A stretch of DNA of 64,000 bases from Bradyrhizobium sp. AZCC 1721 (GTDB taxonomy: Bacteria > Pseudomonadota > Alphaproteobacteria > Rhizobiales > Xanthobacteraceae). Shown here one piece after another: positions 15,759 to 24,169 of the stretch. Below the pieces are notes generated by a model. It saw only the letters and a list, made by a program, of their open reading frames with translations, was not told the origin of the DNA and did no database searches. A program made the translations under genes and the position numbers. The stretch covers positions 5,943,001-6,007,000 of the forward strand of contig NZ_JAZHSB010000001.1 of NCBI RefSeq assembly GCF_036924715.1, written 5' to 3'. Numbering within the stretch: position 1 is the stretch's first letter; each line of letters opens with the position of its first letter.

Positions 15759-17795
15759 TCATGCCCAGGTTGCCGTCATTCTTGACCGCGCGATGCAGCG
15801 CATAGCCGCTATGGCGACGGCGTTCGCGGTAATGCCGAATTCGCGATAGAGTGTTTCCGCCGGCGCTGATGCGCCAAAGCCGGTCATACCGACGAATTCG
15901 CCACCGTCGCCGAGCCAGCGCGCCCAGTCGCCCTCGACCGCGGCTTCGACCCCGATCCGCGGGGCATCTCCAAGAACCTCCGCCCGGTACTCGTGCGACT
16001 GCTGACGGAACAACTCGAAGCACGGGGCCGAGACGACGGCCGCGCGAACATTATCCATTGCGAGCGCTTTCGCAGCCTCGATGGCGATCGAGACTTCCGA
16101 CCCGGTCGCAATCAGCGAGACATCGCGTCCGCCCTCCGGCTCAACGACGACATAGGCGCCCCGCGCGACCAGATTGTCACCACCGTCCTCGCGGAAGGCA
16201 GGCAGCGCTTGCCGCGACAGACACAGCACGGACGGACTGGCCTGCGCCCGCAGCGCGCAGTCCCACGCCTCGGCGGTCTCGATGGCATCACCCGGTCGGA
16301 AGACCAGCAGATTGGGGATCGCCCGAAGCGATGCCAGATGTTCGACCGGCTGGTGGGTGGGGCCATCCTCGCCCAGCCCGATGGAGTCGTGCGTCATCAC
16401 ATGGATGACACGAATGTTCATCAGCGCCGCTAGCCGGATCGCCGGACGGCTATAGTCGGCGAAGCTGAGGAACGTACCGCCATAGGGGATGAAGCCGCCA
16501 TGCAGCGCGATGCCGTTCATCGCCGCCGCCATGGCATGCTCGCGGACGCCATAGTGAATATAGCTGCCTGCAAATGAACCGGGCTGCACCGGCCGCTGGG
16601 TCCTGGCCCGCGTCAGGTTGGAATGCGTGAGATCCGCCGAGCCACCGAGCAGATTGGGCAGCGCCTCGGCGATTGCATCAATCACGCGCTGCGACGCCTG
16701 CCGGGTGGCAATATTCGGTCGCTCAGTCGCGAAGTCATCGCGCAGCTTTGTCATTGCTTGCGCATAGCTGCACGGCAGGTTGCGATTCAGCGCATCGTGA
16801 AATGGCGAACGGGAATCCGAACTCAGACGCTTGGTCCGTTCGATCCAGCAGCGGCGGGCGGCATGCCCGCGGCGGCCTGCCTGACGCCACTGCGCGAGGA
16901 TGGCTTCCGGGATCTCGAACGGCGCGTGCGGCCAGTTCAGCGCATCGCGGGTTTTGGCGGCTTCTTCGCCACCCAGCGGCGCGCCATGGACTTTCTCGGT
17001 TCCCTGACGGTTCGGCGCGCCGAAGCCGATGATCGTGCGGCAGGCAATCAGCGACGGCCGGTCGCTGTTGCGCGCCCGCTCGATCGCGGCCGCGATCGCT
17101 TCGGGATCGTGGCCGTCGATTCGGCTGGCCGACCACCCCGCCGCCTTGAACCGTGCGAGCTGATCATCCGAGCATGACAGTGACGTGGCGCCGTCGATCG
17201 AGATTTCGTTGTCATCGAACAGCACGATCAGACGATTGAGCCTGAGATGCCCGGCCAGCGAGATCGCCTCGTGGCTGATCCCCTCCATCAGGCAGCCGTC
17301 GCTCGCGATTACGTAGGTGAAATGATCGACGCAGTCGTCGCCGAAGCGGGCGTTCATCAGCCGCTCGGCCAGCGCCATACCGACGGCCGTGGCAATGCCC
17401 TGCCCGAGAGGTCCGGTGGTCGTCTCAACGCCCTCCGTATGGCCATATTCGGGGTGTCCCGGTGTCTTCGACGCCCACTGGCGGAAGGCCCTGAGTTCGT
17501 CCAGCGTCATGCCTTCGTACCCGGTGAGGTGCAGAAGCGCATACAGCAGCATCGAGCCATGGCCGGCCGACAACACGAAGCGGTCGCGATCCGGCCACGC
17601 CGGGTCCAAGGGATCGAACTTGAGGAAGCGCGAAAACAGAACGGTCGCGACGTCAGCCATGCCCATCGGCATGCCCGGATGACCGGACTTCGCCTTTTCA
17701 ACAGCGTCGATCGCCAGGAAGCGTATGGCGTTCGCCATCTCTGCGTGTGACAGATCCGGGCGGCTGGCTATGCGGGACAGAGCGGGAGCGTTCAT
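15759..17795 (-). CDS. cbbT: transketolase
   Basis: From ATG 17795 the protein is 678 residues, the normal transketolase length. This ATG overlaps the cbbP stop as ATGA; the longer frame to 18005 runs antisense-like through cbbP and is not transketolase. TPP-binding and catalytic segments are SGHPGMPMGMADV (about 34), LSAGHGSMLLYALLHLTGY (about 66), IASDGCLMEGISHEAISLAGHL (about 155) and, in the pyrimidine domain, MTHDSIGLGEDGPTHQPVEHL (about 467). It moves two-carbon units to regenerate ribulose-5-P and works with the neighbouring cbb enzymes. Confidence 0.95.
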   Translation of the reverse strand: MNAPALSRIASRPDLSHAEMANAIRFLAIDAVEKAKSGHPGMPMGMADVATVLFSRFLKFDPLDPAWPDRDRFVLSAGHGSMLLYALLHLTGYEGMTLDELRAFRQWASKTPGHPEYGHTEGVETTTGPLGQGIATAVGMALAERLMNARFGDDCVDHFTYVIASDGCLMEGISHEAISLAGHLRLNRLIVLFDDNEISIDGATSLSCSDDQLARFKAAGWSASRIDGHDPEAIAAAIERARNSDRPSLIACRTIIGFGAPNRQGTEKVHGAPLGGEEAAKTRDALNWPHAPFEIPEAILAQWRQAGRRGHAARRCWIERTKRLSSDSRSPFHDALNRNLPCSYAQAMTKLRDDFATERPNIATRQASQRVIDAIAEALPNLLGGSADLTHSNLTRARTQRPVQPGSFAGSYIHYGVREHAMAAAMNGIALHGGFIPYGGTFLSFADYSRPAIRLAALMNIRVIHVMTHDSIGLGEDGPTHQPVEHLASLRAIPNLLVFRPGDAIETAEAWDCALRAQASPSVLCLSRQALPAFREDGGDNLVARGAYVVVEPEGGRDVSLIATGSEVSIAIEAAKALAMDNVRAAVVSAPCFELFRQQSHEYRAEVLGDAPRIGVEAAVEGDWARWLGDGGEFVGMTGFGASAPAETLYREFGITANAVAIAAMRCIARSRMTATWA

Positions 17796-18667
17796 ATCGT
17801 GCGCCTCTTGCGTTCCATCAGTTGCAGGATCAGTGGGGTGAGGATGAGCTGCATCGCCAGATCGAGCTTTGCCCCGTGGATCACGATCGAATTGGCGCGC
17901 GACATGAAGCTGTGCGGAATCATCGACAGCAGATAGGGAAAATCGATGCCGCGAGGATTCTTGAGACGGATCACCACCATCGATTCGTCGGGCGTCGGAA
18001 TCCACCGCGCGATGAACGGGTTCGACGTATCGACGGTCGGCACGCGCTGGAAATTGATGTCGGTCTCGGCGAACTGCGGACAGATGTAATTCACATAATC
18101 CGGCATTCGCCGCAGGATGGTGTCGGTCACCGCTTCAGCGGTATAGCCGCGATCGCGACGATCGCGATGCAGCTTCTGGATCCATTCCAGGTTGATCACC
18201 GGCACGACGCCGATCTTGAGATCGGCATGCTGCGCCACGTTGACCTTTTCGGTCACGACCGCGCCGTGCAACCCTTCGTAAAACAGCAGGTCGGAGCCTG
18301 CCGGCAGTTGGTCCCACTCGGTGAATGTTCCCGGTTTGGCGCCATACAGCCTCGCCTCTTCGTCGTCGTGAACGTAATGACGCGTCATTCCGGTGCCGGA
18401 TTCACCGTAGTCGCGAAACACTTTTTCGAGCTCTTCGAACAAGTTGGTTTCCGGACTGAAATGGCTGAAGTGCTTGTTTCCGCGCTCGGCCTCCTCCAGC
18501 ATTTTGCTGCGCATCTCGAAACGATTGTAACGATGGAAGGCATCGCCTTCGATGTAGGCCGCGACCACTTTTTCGCGGCGGAAGATCTGCTCGAACGTCT
18601 TCTTCACCGACGTGGTGCCGGCGCCCGACGAACCCGTAATCGATATGATGGGATGAGCCCGCGACAT
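17792..18667 (-). CDS. cbbP: phosphoribulokinase
   Basis: PRK makes ribulose-1,5-bisphosphate from ribulose-5-P and ATP. The 291-residue protein carries ISITGSSGAGTTSVKKTFEQ (P-loop, residues 7-26), AYIEGDAFHRYNR (catalytic Asp region, about 37-49), NLFEELEKVFRDYGESGTG and LLFYEGLHGAVV (Walker B, about 127). This is the bacterial (class I, octameric, NADH-responsive) type. Its stop overlaps the cbbT start, and it starts 12 bases after cbbF. Confidence 0.96.
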   Translation of the reverse strand: MSRAHPIISITGSSGAGTTSVKKTFEQIFRREKVVAAYIEGDAFHRYNRFEMRSKMLEEAERGNKHFSHFSPETNLFEELEKVFRDYGESGTGMTRHYVHDDEEARLYGAKPGTFTEWDQLPAGSDLLFYEGLHGAVVTEKVNVAQHADLKIGVVPVINLEWIQKLHRDRRDRGYTAEAVTDTILRRMPDYVNYICPQFAETDINFQRVPTVDTSNPFIARWIPTPDESMVVIRLKNPRGIDFPYLLSMIPHSFMSRANSIVIHGAKLDLAMQLILTPLILQLMERKRRTI

Positions 18668-18679
18668 CGTGATGCTCCG

Positions 18680-19717
18680 TCAGCGGAACAGGCCGCGCCG
18701 CGCGAACAGCGGCGCATCGCTATTGTCGAACATCGGCTCGATCCTTTCGTGAATGGCAGCGATGTCGCGCACGCCACGCAAAGAACCCATGATCAGCGGC
18801 ACCCGCTGGTGCGGCGTTCTCGCAGCCACTTCCAGAATTCGCCGCCGTCCGGTCGAGGCCGCGCCGCCCGCCCATTCCATTACCAGCGCCATCGGATGGG
18901 CCTCGTACAGCAGGCGAATCCTCCCTTCGCGATAGCTGGGGCGGGCATCGGCCGGATAGAGAAACACGCCGCCGCGCGCCAGAATGCGAAGCGATTCCGC
19001 AACCAGCGAACCGATCCAGCGCATGTTGAAATCCGCCTCACCGCCACCGCTGGTACCGGCGAGACATTCATCGATGTAGGCGCGAACGGGACCATGCCAG
19101 TGCCGACGATTGGACGCATTGATGGCGAACTCCGGCGTATCGCGTGCGACCTGCACGGCCTGCCGGATCAGCAGAAATTCCCCCGCGCGCCTGTCGAGAA
19201 TGAAGATATCGACGCGCGCGTTGAGCGCGAGAACGAACGTGGTTTGTGGACCGTAGACGAAAAAGCCTGCCGCGCACTGCGCCGTACCGGGCTCAAAGAA
19301 AGTCGAAAGGATGTCGTTGCCTCGCGGGCGGATCGAAAAGATGGTGCCGATCGAGATGTTGTTTTCGAGATTGGCCGATCCGTCGAGCGGATCGATCGCA
19401 ACACACAGGTGCGCCTCGGGCCGCAAGGTTTCCGGCAGCGCCGCTTCCTCGGAAAGGATTGCCGCCACCGGCGCGTCGCGCAGCGCACGCCGCATCATTT
19501 CGTCGGCGACGATGTCGATGTCTTTCTGCCGGTCGCCATCGGAATTGATGCCGCTATCCTGCCCGGTGATATCGGCGAGCGGCCCATTCGCAATCAGCGC
19601 GGCGAGTTCGATTGCAGCGGCGGCAATGGCCTCGATCACCGCACCGACCGCCGCGCCATGCGGGATCTGCGCAATAGACTTCTCGAGATGTGAACGCAGC
19701 GTCACGCGTTCGTCCAT
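18680..19717 (-). CDS. cbbF: fructose-1,6-bisphosphatase class I
   Basis: The 345-residue protein is the first gene of the cbb operon. It has ILSEEAALPE (metal-binding Glu, about 91) and VAIDPLDGSANLENNISIGTIFS near 106-128, the DPLDGS metal/phosphate signature of inositol-phosphatase-fold FBPases. RWIGSLVAESLRILARGGVFLYP (about 234) and LLYEAHPMALVMEWAGG (about 272) are the sugar-binding end. GGAG precedes the ATG 19717 by six bases. Transcription starts in the shared region with divergent cbbR and so is expected to be CbbR-activated. Confidence 0.96.
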   Translation of the reverse strand: MDERVTLRSHLEKSIAQIPHGAAVGAVIEAIAAAAIELAALIANGPLADITGQDSGINSDGDRQKDIDIVADEMMRRALRDAPVAAILSEEAALPETLRPEAHLCVAIDPLDGSANLENNISIGTIFSIRPRGNDILSTFFEPGTAQCAAGFFVYGPQTTFVLALNARVDIFILDRRAGEFLLIRQAVQVARDTPEFAINASNRRHWHGPVRAYIDECLAGTSGGGEADFNMRWIGSLVAESLRILARGGVFLYPADARPSYREGRIRLLYEAHPMALVMEWAGGAASTGRRRILEVAARTPHQRVPLIMGSLRGVRDIAAIHERIEPMFDNSDAPLFARRGLFR

Positions 19718-19862
19718 GGCCGTCTCCCGGTGCGCTCTCTCGGCGCTGTCGAAGCGTCCGCCGATTGGCGACCCGCGCTCTTAAGCAAGCGCAGTTTGCC
19801 GAATTAGGGAAATTTTGTTATCTTTGGCCTGTGCAAAGTTTTTGTTATAATGGAGGCGTGCC
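19718..19862. promoter_or_regulatory. cbbF/cbbR divergent control region with repeated TTTTGTTAT boxes
   Basis: The 145-base region is AT-rich at the cbbR side. TTTTGTTAT occurs at 19813-19821 and again at 19840-19848. Between them CTTTG (19822-19826) and CAAAG (19834-19838) form a dyad. LysR-type CbbR proteins bind such imperfect dyads between divergent cbbR and cbb promoters, so this is the likely CbbR operator. GGAGG at 19852-19856 is the cbbR ribosome site. Confidence 0.6.
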
Positions 19863-20834
19863 ATGGCTGGCCGATTGTTGCGTGAATTGACCATCCGCCA
19901 ATTGCGCGCGCTGGCTGCCGTGCAGAAGCACCGATCGGTCACCGCCGCGTCGAAGCAGCTATACCTGACACAGCCTGCGGTAACGTTGCAGCTACGCAAC
20001 CTGCAGGCGGTCGCGGGATTGCCGCTGATCCAGCGCACCGGCGACGGCATGCTGCTGACGGATGCCGGGCGCGAGGTATTGGCGCTCGCCGAGCGGATCG
20101 AGGCGGCGATCACCGATTGCGAGACCACGTTGGAGATGATGGCGGGAAAGACCGCGGGCCGCATCTCGATCGGCGCGGTCTCGACCGCGAAATATTTCGT
20201 GCCGTTCATGATCTCCGGATTCTCGAAGCTCTATCCGAACGTCGAAATCACGCTCTCGATCGGCAACCGCCAGGAGGTCGGCGAGGCGCTACGCGGCTAC
20301 GATCTCGACTTCGCGATCATGGGCCGCCCGCCCGCTGATATCGACATGAACGTCCACCTGATCGGCGATCATCCGCACGTCATCATCGCGCCGACTGCGC
20401 ATCGGCTGGCGCGAAAATCCCGCATCGCGCCGCGCGAGCTCGCCGGCGAAACCTTCCTGACGCGCGAGCCAGGGTCCGGAACGCGTGGGCTGATGGAGCA
20501 ATTGTTCGAGACGTCGGGCATCCGCCCCAGGATCGGCCTCGCCATGAGCAGCAACGAGACCATCAAGCAGGCGGTGATCGCAGGGCTCGGCATCGCCTTC
20601 CTCTCTGCGCACACGGTCGCGACCGAGCTCGACGAACGGCGCCTGGTCACTCTGGACGTCGATGGCCTGCCGATCGTGCGGCAGTGGTTCGCGCTTGCAC
20701 GCAAGGACAAGGTGTTGCTGCCGCCGGCGCAGGCGATGCTCGATTTCCTCAGCGCCAAGGGCAAGCAGTTTCTGCCCCGCACCCATCGCCGGCTGCGGCT
20801 CACCCGGCCGTCAGGCCGTGCCAGGCGCGGCTGA
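19863..20834 (+). CDS. cbbR: LysR-type regulator of the Calvin-cycle operon
   Basis: The 323-residue protein has the LysR helix-turn-helix at residues about 8-65 (LTIRQLRALAAVQKHRSVTAASKQLYLTQPAVTLQLRNL) and a periplasmic-binding-like effector domain from about 90 to 300. CbbR senses metabolites (RuBP, PEP or NADPH in relatives) and activates the divergent cbb genes. The ATG at 19863 is six bases after GGAGG. Position and orientation relative to cbbF fit CbbR rather than another LysR protein. Confidence 0.93.
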   Translation: MAGRLLRELTIRQLRALAAVQKHRSVTAASKQLYLTQPAVTLQLRNLQAVAGLPLIQRTGDGMLLTDAGREVLALAERIEAAITDCETTLEMMAGKTAGRISIGAVSTAKYFVPFMISGFSKLYPNVEITLSIGNRQEVGEALRGYDLDFAIMGRPPADIDMNVHLIGDHPHVIIAPTAHRLARKSRIAPRELAGETFLTREPGSGTRGLMEQLFETSGIRPRIGLAMSSNETIKQAVIAGLGIAFLSAHTVATELDERRLVTLDVDGLPIVRQWFALARKDKVLLPPAQAMLDFLSAKGKQFLPRTHRRLRLTRPSGRARRG

Positions 20835-21102
20835 CGTGCTCTTCTTTCACCTCGCTTGGCACGAGAAAAGGAATAGAGCCAAGGTCCGGCCGCGATCGGA
20901 ATGGTATCCGCCGAAAGAGTCGCAGGATTTGCGTGCGTCCTGCCTTGACTGTCCGCAGCAACTCCGAAAACCTGTCCCCTTAGAAGGCTGATTTCGGTCG
21001 CTTTGGCGGGACGCGGATCGATCGGCCCTTCCAGTAGGAACGACCGAAAATGGTACGTCTATTGCTTCCAGGCAATATGCGTGCGAGGGGTAAGGACTCA
21101 TT

Positions 21103-21648
21103 ATGATCCGCGTGTTTCTTGATCGGCTCTACCTTTTCTCCGGCTATCTTGCCGGACTTTTCCTCATTGCGATTTTTGTCCTGATGCTGCTGCTGTCGGG
21201 TGGCCGGCCGTTTGGCATCAATATTCCGGCGGGCGACGATTTCATCTCCTGGTGCATGGCGGCGACCGCCTTCCTCGGGCTCGCGCATACGTTCAAGCAC
21301 GGCGAGATGATCCGCGTCGGCCTGTTGATCGACCGCCTCAACGATAATGTGCGCCATTATGTCGAGATCGCAGCCCTCCTGGTCGGCGTCGGCTTCATCG
21401 GCTTTTTCGCCTGGCATGCCGTGATCATGACCTGGCAGTCGTGGAAATTTTCCGACATTTCGCAAGGCGTCATCGCGGTGCCGCTGTGGATTCCGCAGCT
21501 TGGTTACAGCGGCGGCCTCGCGGTTCTTTTCATCGCCTTCGTGGATGAACTGATCCATGTGCTGCGCGGCTTTGCGCCGCGCTACGAATTACCGAAGCCG
21601 CAGAGCGCCGAGGAAATCGTCGAGCGTGCCATGCAGAGCGGGGTCTGA
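21103..21648 (+). CDS. dctQ: TRAP transporter small membrane subunit
   Basis: The 181-residue protein shows four hydrophobic segments (about 12-32, 50-68, 85-108 and 128-150), the DctQ pattern, with the usual conserved W near the second segment (ISWCMAATAFLG). It pairs with DctM in a sodium-driven, binding-protein-dependent importer of carboxylates. It is the first gene of a three-gene Q-M-P operon; its stop is followed one base later by the dctM ATG. GGGGTAAGGA lies just upstream of the ATG. Confidence 0.9.
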   Translation: MIRVFLDRLYLFSGYLAGLFLIAIFVLMLLLSGGRPFGINIPAGDDFISWCMAATAFLGLAHTFKHGEMIRVGLLIDRLNDNVRHYVEIAALLVGVGFIGFFAWHAVIMTWQSWKFSDISQGVIAVPLWIPQLGYSGGLAVLFIAFVDELIHVLRGFAPRYELPKPQSAEEIVERAMQSGV

Positions 21649-21649
21649 G

Positions 21650-22957
21650 ATGGAGCTGCTTTCCATCGCCGCCATCCTGCTGGGATTCCTGGCGCTGCTG
21701 CTTGGCGCCGGCGTCTGGATCGCCGTCGCGCTGATGGCGACGGGATGGGCCGGTATGCAATTCGCCGCCGGCGGCATTCCGGCCGGCAGCGTGCTGGCGA
21801 CGACGGTGTGGGGCAACAGCGCATCCTGGTCGCTCGCCGCGTTGCCGCTCTTCATCTGGATGGGCGAAATTCTGTTCCGCACGCGCCTGTCGGAGGAAAT
21901 GTTCCGCGGGTTTGCGCCGTGGCTGAACTGGCTGCCGGGCCGGCTCATGCACGTCAATGTGCTCGCCTGCGGCGTGTTCGGTTCGGTATCGGGATCATCA
22001 GCCGCGACCTGCGCCACGGTTGCCAAGATCGCCCTGCCCGAATTGAAGAAGCGCGGCTATGACGAAGGCTTGAGCCTCGGCTCACTGGCCGGTGCGGGCA
22101 CGCTCGGCATTCTCATCCCGCCGTCGATCACCATGGTGGTCTACGCCGTGCAGGCGAACGTCTCCATCATTCAGGTCTTTCTCGCCGGGTTTCTGCCGGG
22201 TATGTTGGTGATGGCGCTCTATTCCGGCTACATCGCGATCTGGTCGCTCGCCAATCCGAAAAACACGCCGCCGGCCGAACCGTCCATGAGCTTTCGCAGG
22301 CGCGTTGCCGAGTCGCTCAATCTCATTCCCTGCCTGCTGCTGATCATTTTCGTCTTTCTGTCGCTGCTGATGGGCTGGGCGACGGCGACGGAATGCGCGG
22401 CCTGGGGCGTGTTGGGGTCGCTCGCGATTGCATGGTGGCAGGGCGCGCTGACCTGGCAATCGTTCTGGGCGAGCGTCATGGGCGCGACGCGGGTCAATTG
22501 CATGATCCTGCTGATCCTGGCGGGCGCCTCCTACATGGGCACGTCGATGGCCTATACCGGCATCCCGATGGCGCTCGCGAACTGGGTGAACGGGCTCCAG
22601 CTCAGCCCCTATGCGCTGATCGCGGCGCTCACCGTGATGTACGTCGTGCTCGGCACGGCACTCGACGGCATCTCCATGATCGTGCTGACCACCGCCATCG
22701 TCATTCCGATGGTGAAGCAGGCCGGCTTCGACCTGGTCTGGTTCGGAATCTTCCTGGTGCTGGTGGTGGAAATGGCGGAGGTCTCTCCGCCCGTCGGCTT
22801 CAACCTGTTCGTCCTGCAGACCATGAGCGGCAAGGATTCCAACACGGTCGCCAAGGCGGCCCTGCCGTTCTTCTTCTTGCTCGTTCTGGCGGTTGCCATC
22901 ATCACGGTCTTTCCTGATATCGTGATGCTGCTGCCGCGGATCGCGTTCCCTGGCTAG
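21650..22957 (+). CDS. dctM: TRAP transporter large permease subunit
   Basis: From ATG 21650 the product is 435 residues with about 12 membrane spans. It contains the DctM signatures GSVSGSSAATCATVAKIALPELKKRGYD (about 117-145) and AGAGTLGILIPPS (about 148-160), which form the substrate/sodium site, plus TALDGISMIVLTTAIVIPMV near 335. The longer frame upstream lies within dctQ and is not used. It imports the ligand delivered by the binding protein encoded at 22972. Confidence 0.93.
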   Translation: MELLSIAAILLGFLALLLGAGVWIAVALMATGWAGMQFAAGGIPAGSVLATTVWGNSASWSLAALPLFIWMGEILFRTRLSEEMFRGFAPWLNWLPGRLMHVNVLACGVFGSVSGSSAATCATVAKIALPELKKRGYDEGLSLGSLAGAGTLGILIPPSITMVVYAVQANVSIIQVFLAGFLPGMLVMALYSGYIAIWSLANPKNTPPAEPSMSFRRRVAESLNLIPCLLLIIFVFLSLLMGWATATECAAWGVLGSLAIAWWQGALTWQSFWASVMGATRVNCMILLILAGASYMGTSMAYTGIPMALANWVNGLQLSPYALIAALTVMYVVLGTALDGISMIVLTTAIVIPMVKQAGFDLVWFGIFLVLVVEMAEVSPPVGFNLFVLQTMSGKDSNTVAKAALPFFFLLVLAVAIITVFPDIVMLLPRIAFPG

Positions 22958-22971
22958 AGAAAGGTATTGTC

Positions 22972-23946
22972 ATGTTCAGACTTATAAAGACGTGCGCATT
23001 GGCCGCCTGCGTCGCGGCGCTCGCCGCCCCGGCAATGGCGCAGACAAAATGGAATCTTCCGGCGGCCTATCCGGCGGACAATCCGCATTCGGTGAATCTG
23101 ATCGCGTTCGCCAAGGACGTTGCCGACGCCACCGGCAACAAGCTGCAGATCACCGTGCATCCCGCCGCATCGCTGTTCAAGGCGCCGGAAATCAAACGCG
23201 CCGTCGCAACCGGGCAGGCGCAGGCCGGCGAGGTTCTGATTTCGCTGCATGAGAACGAAGATCCGATGTTCGGCATCGACGTGATCCCTTTCCTGGCGAC
23301 GAGCTATCCGGCAGCCAAGAAGCTGTGGCTCGCCTCGAAGCCTGCCATCGAAAAGAAGCTCGCCTCGCAGGGACTGATGCTTCTGTTCGCAGTGCCATGG
23401 GGGCCGCAGGGCATTTATGCCAAGAAGGACCTCAACACGGTCGAGGATATGAAGGGCTTGAAGTGGCGCGCCTATAACGTCGGCACCTCGCGCATCGCCG
23501 AACTTGTCGGCGCGCAGCCCGTCACCATCCAGGCGGCGGAACTGCCGCAGGCGCTGGCCACCGGCGTCGTGAACGCGTTCATGACCTCGGGCTCGACCGG
23601 CTACGACAGCAAGTCCTGGGAAACCATGACGCATTTTTACGATACGCAGGCCTGGATTCCGAAGAACGTCACCTTCGTGAACAAGGCGGCGTTCGACGCG
23701 CTCGACAAGCCGACGCAGGACGCGATCCTCAAGGCGGCGGCAGTCGCCGAAGAGCGCGGCTGGAAGCTCGCGGAAGAAAAGGCGAAGTGGTATCTCGAAC
23801 AGCTTCAGGCCAACAAGATGAAGGTGCTGCCGCCACCTCCGGCGCTGAAGTCCGGCCTCGAGAAGATCGGCGAGCAGTTGACGGCCGATTGGCTCAAAAA
23901 GGCGGGCGCCGATGGTGAAGCCGTGATCGCCGCCTACAAGAAGTAA
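22972..23946 (+). CDS. dctP: TRAP transporter substrate-binding protein
   Basis: The 324-residue periplasmic protein has a clear signal peptide (LIKTCALAACVAALAAPAMA, cut before QTKW). The mature part has DctP features: HPAASLFKAPEIKRAVATGQAQAGE (about 63-87), DVIPFLATSYPAAKKL (about 101) and the conserved WRAYNVGTSRIAELVGAQPV (about 163-182) with its ligand-carboxylate-binding Arg. Gene order Q-M-P differs from the common P-Q-M. The ligand is probably a carboxylate but cannot be named. A strong hairpin follows the stop. Confidence 0.92.
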   Translation: MFRLIKTCALAACVAALAAPAMAQTKWNLPAAYPADNPHSVNLIAFAKDVADATGNKLQITVHPAASLFKAPEIKRAVATGQAQAGEVLISLHENEDPMFGIDVIPFLATSYPAAKKLWLASKPAIEKKLASQGLMLLFAVPWGPQGIYAKKDLNTVEDMKGLKWRAYNVGTSRIAELVGAQPVTIQAAELPQALATGVVNAFMTSGSTGYDSKSWETMTHFYDTQAWIPKNVTFVNKAAFDALDKPTQDAILKAAAVAEERGWKLAEEKAKWYLEQLQANKMKVLPPPPALKSGLEKIGEQLTADWLKKAGADGEAVIAAYKK

Positions 23947-23969
23947 GGCCAGCATTATCGCGCGCTCGT

Positions 23970-23996
23970 AGCGTCCGGCGTTGATTGCCGGACGCT
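23970..23996 (+). terminator. hairpin ending the TRAP operon
   Basis: AGCGTCCGGC at 23970-23979 pairs perfectly with GCCGGACGCT at 23987-23996 around a 7-base loop, 24 bases after the dctP stop. There is only a short T-containing tail, so it may stop transcription or protect the mRNA end. Confidence 0.6.
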
Positions 23997-24169
23997 GGCA
24001 TTTCGCGGACGACGCTCACTTACCCGAAATAATAATGCTGCCGACAAGTATCCTTCGATACATCCTTAGGTAGACGAGTAATTATTTCTTAGGAGCATCG
24101 CGATACCGTTCAGGCATCTTCACAGCATGTCGCCGCTTGAAGGCGGCAACTGGGTTTGGAAATGCCGCC

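Noticed and set aside
17747..19693. 648-codon open frame on the plus strand across cbbP and cbbF
   Set aside because: It lies antisense to two certain Calvin-cycle genes, has a His/Arg-rich random composition, and shows no motif.
23970..23996. REP-like mobile palindrome after the TRAP operon
   Set aside because: A single copy was seen in the window, placed just after a stop codon; a transcript-end hairpin is the simpler reading.
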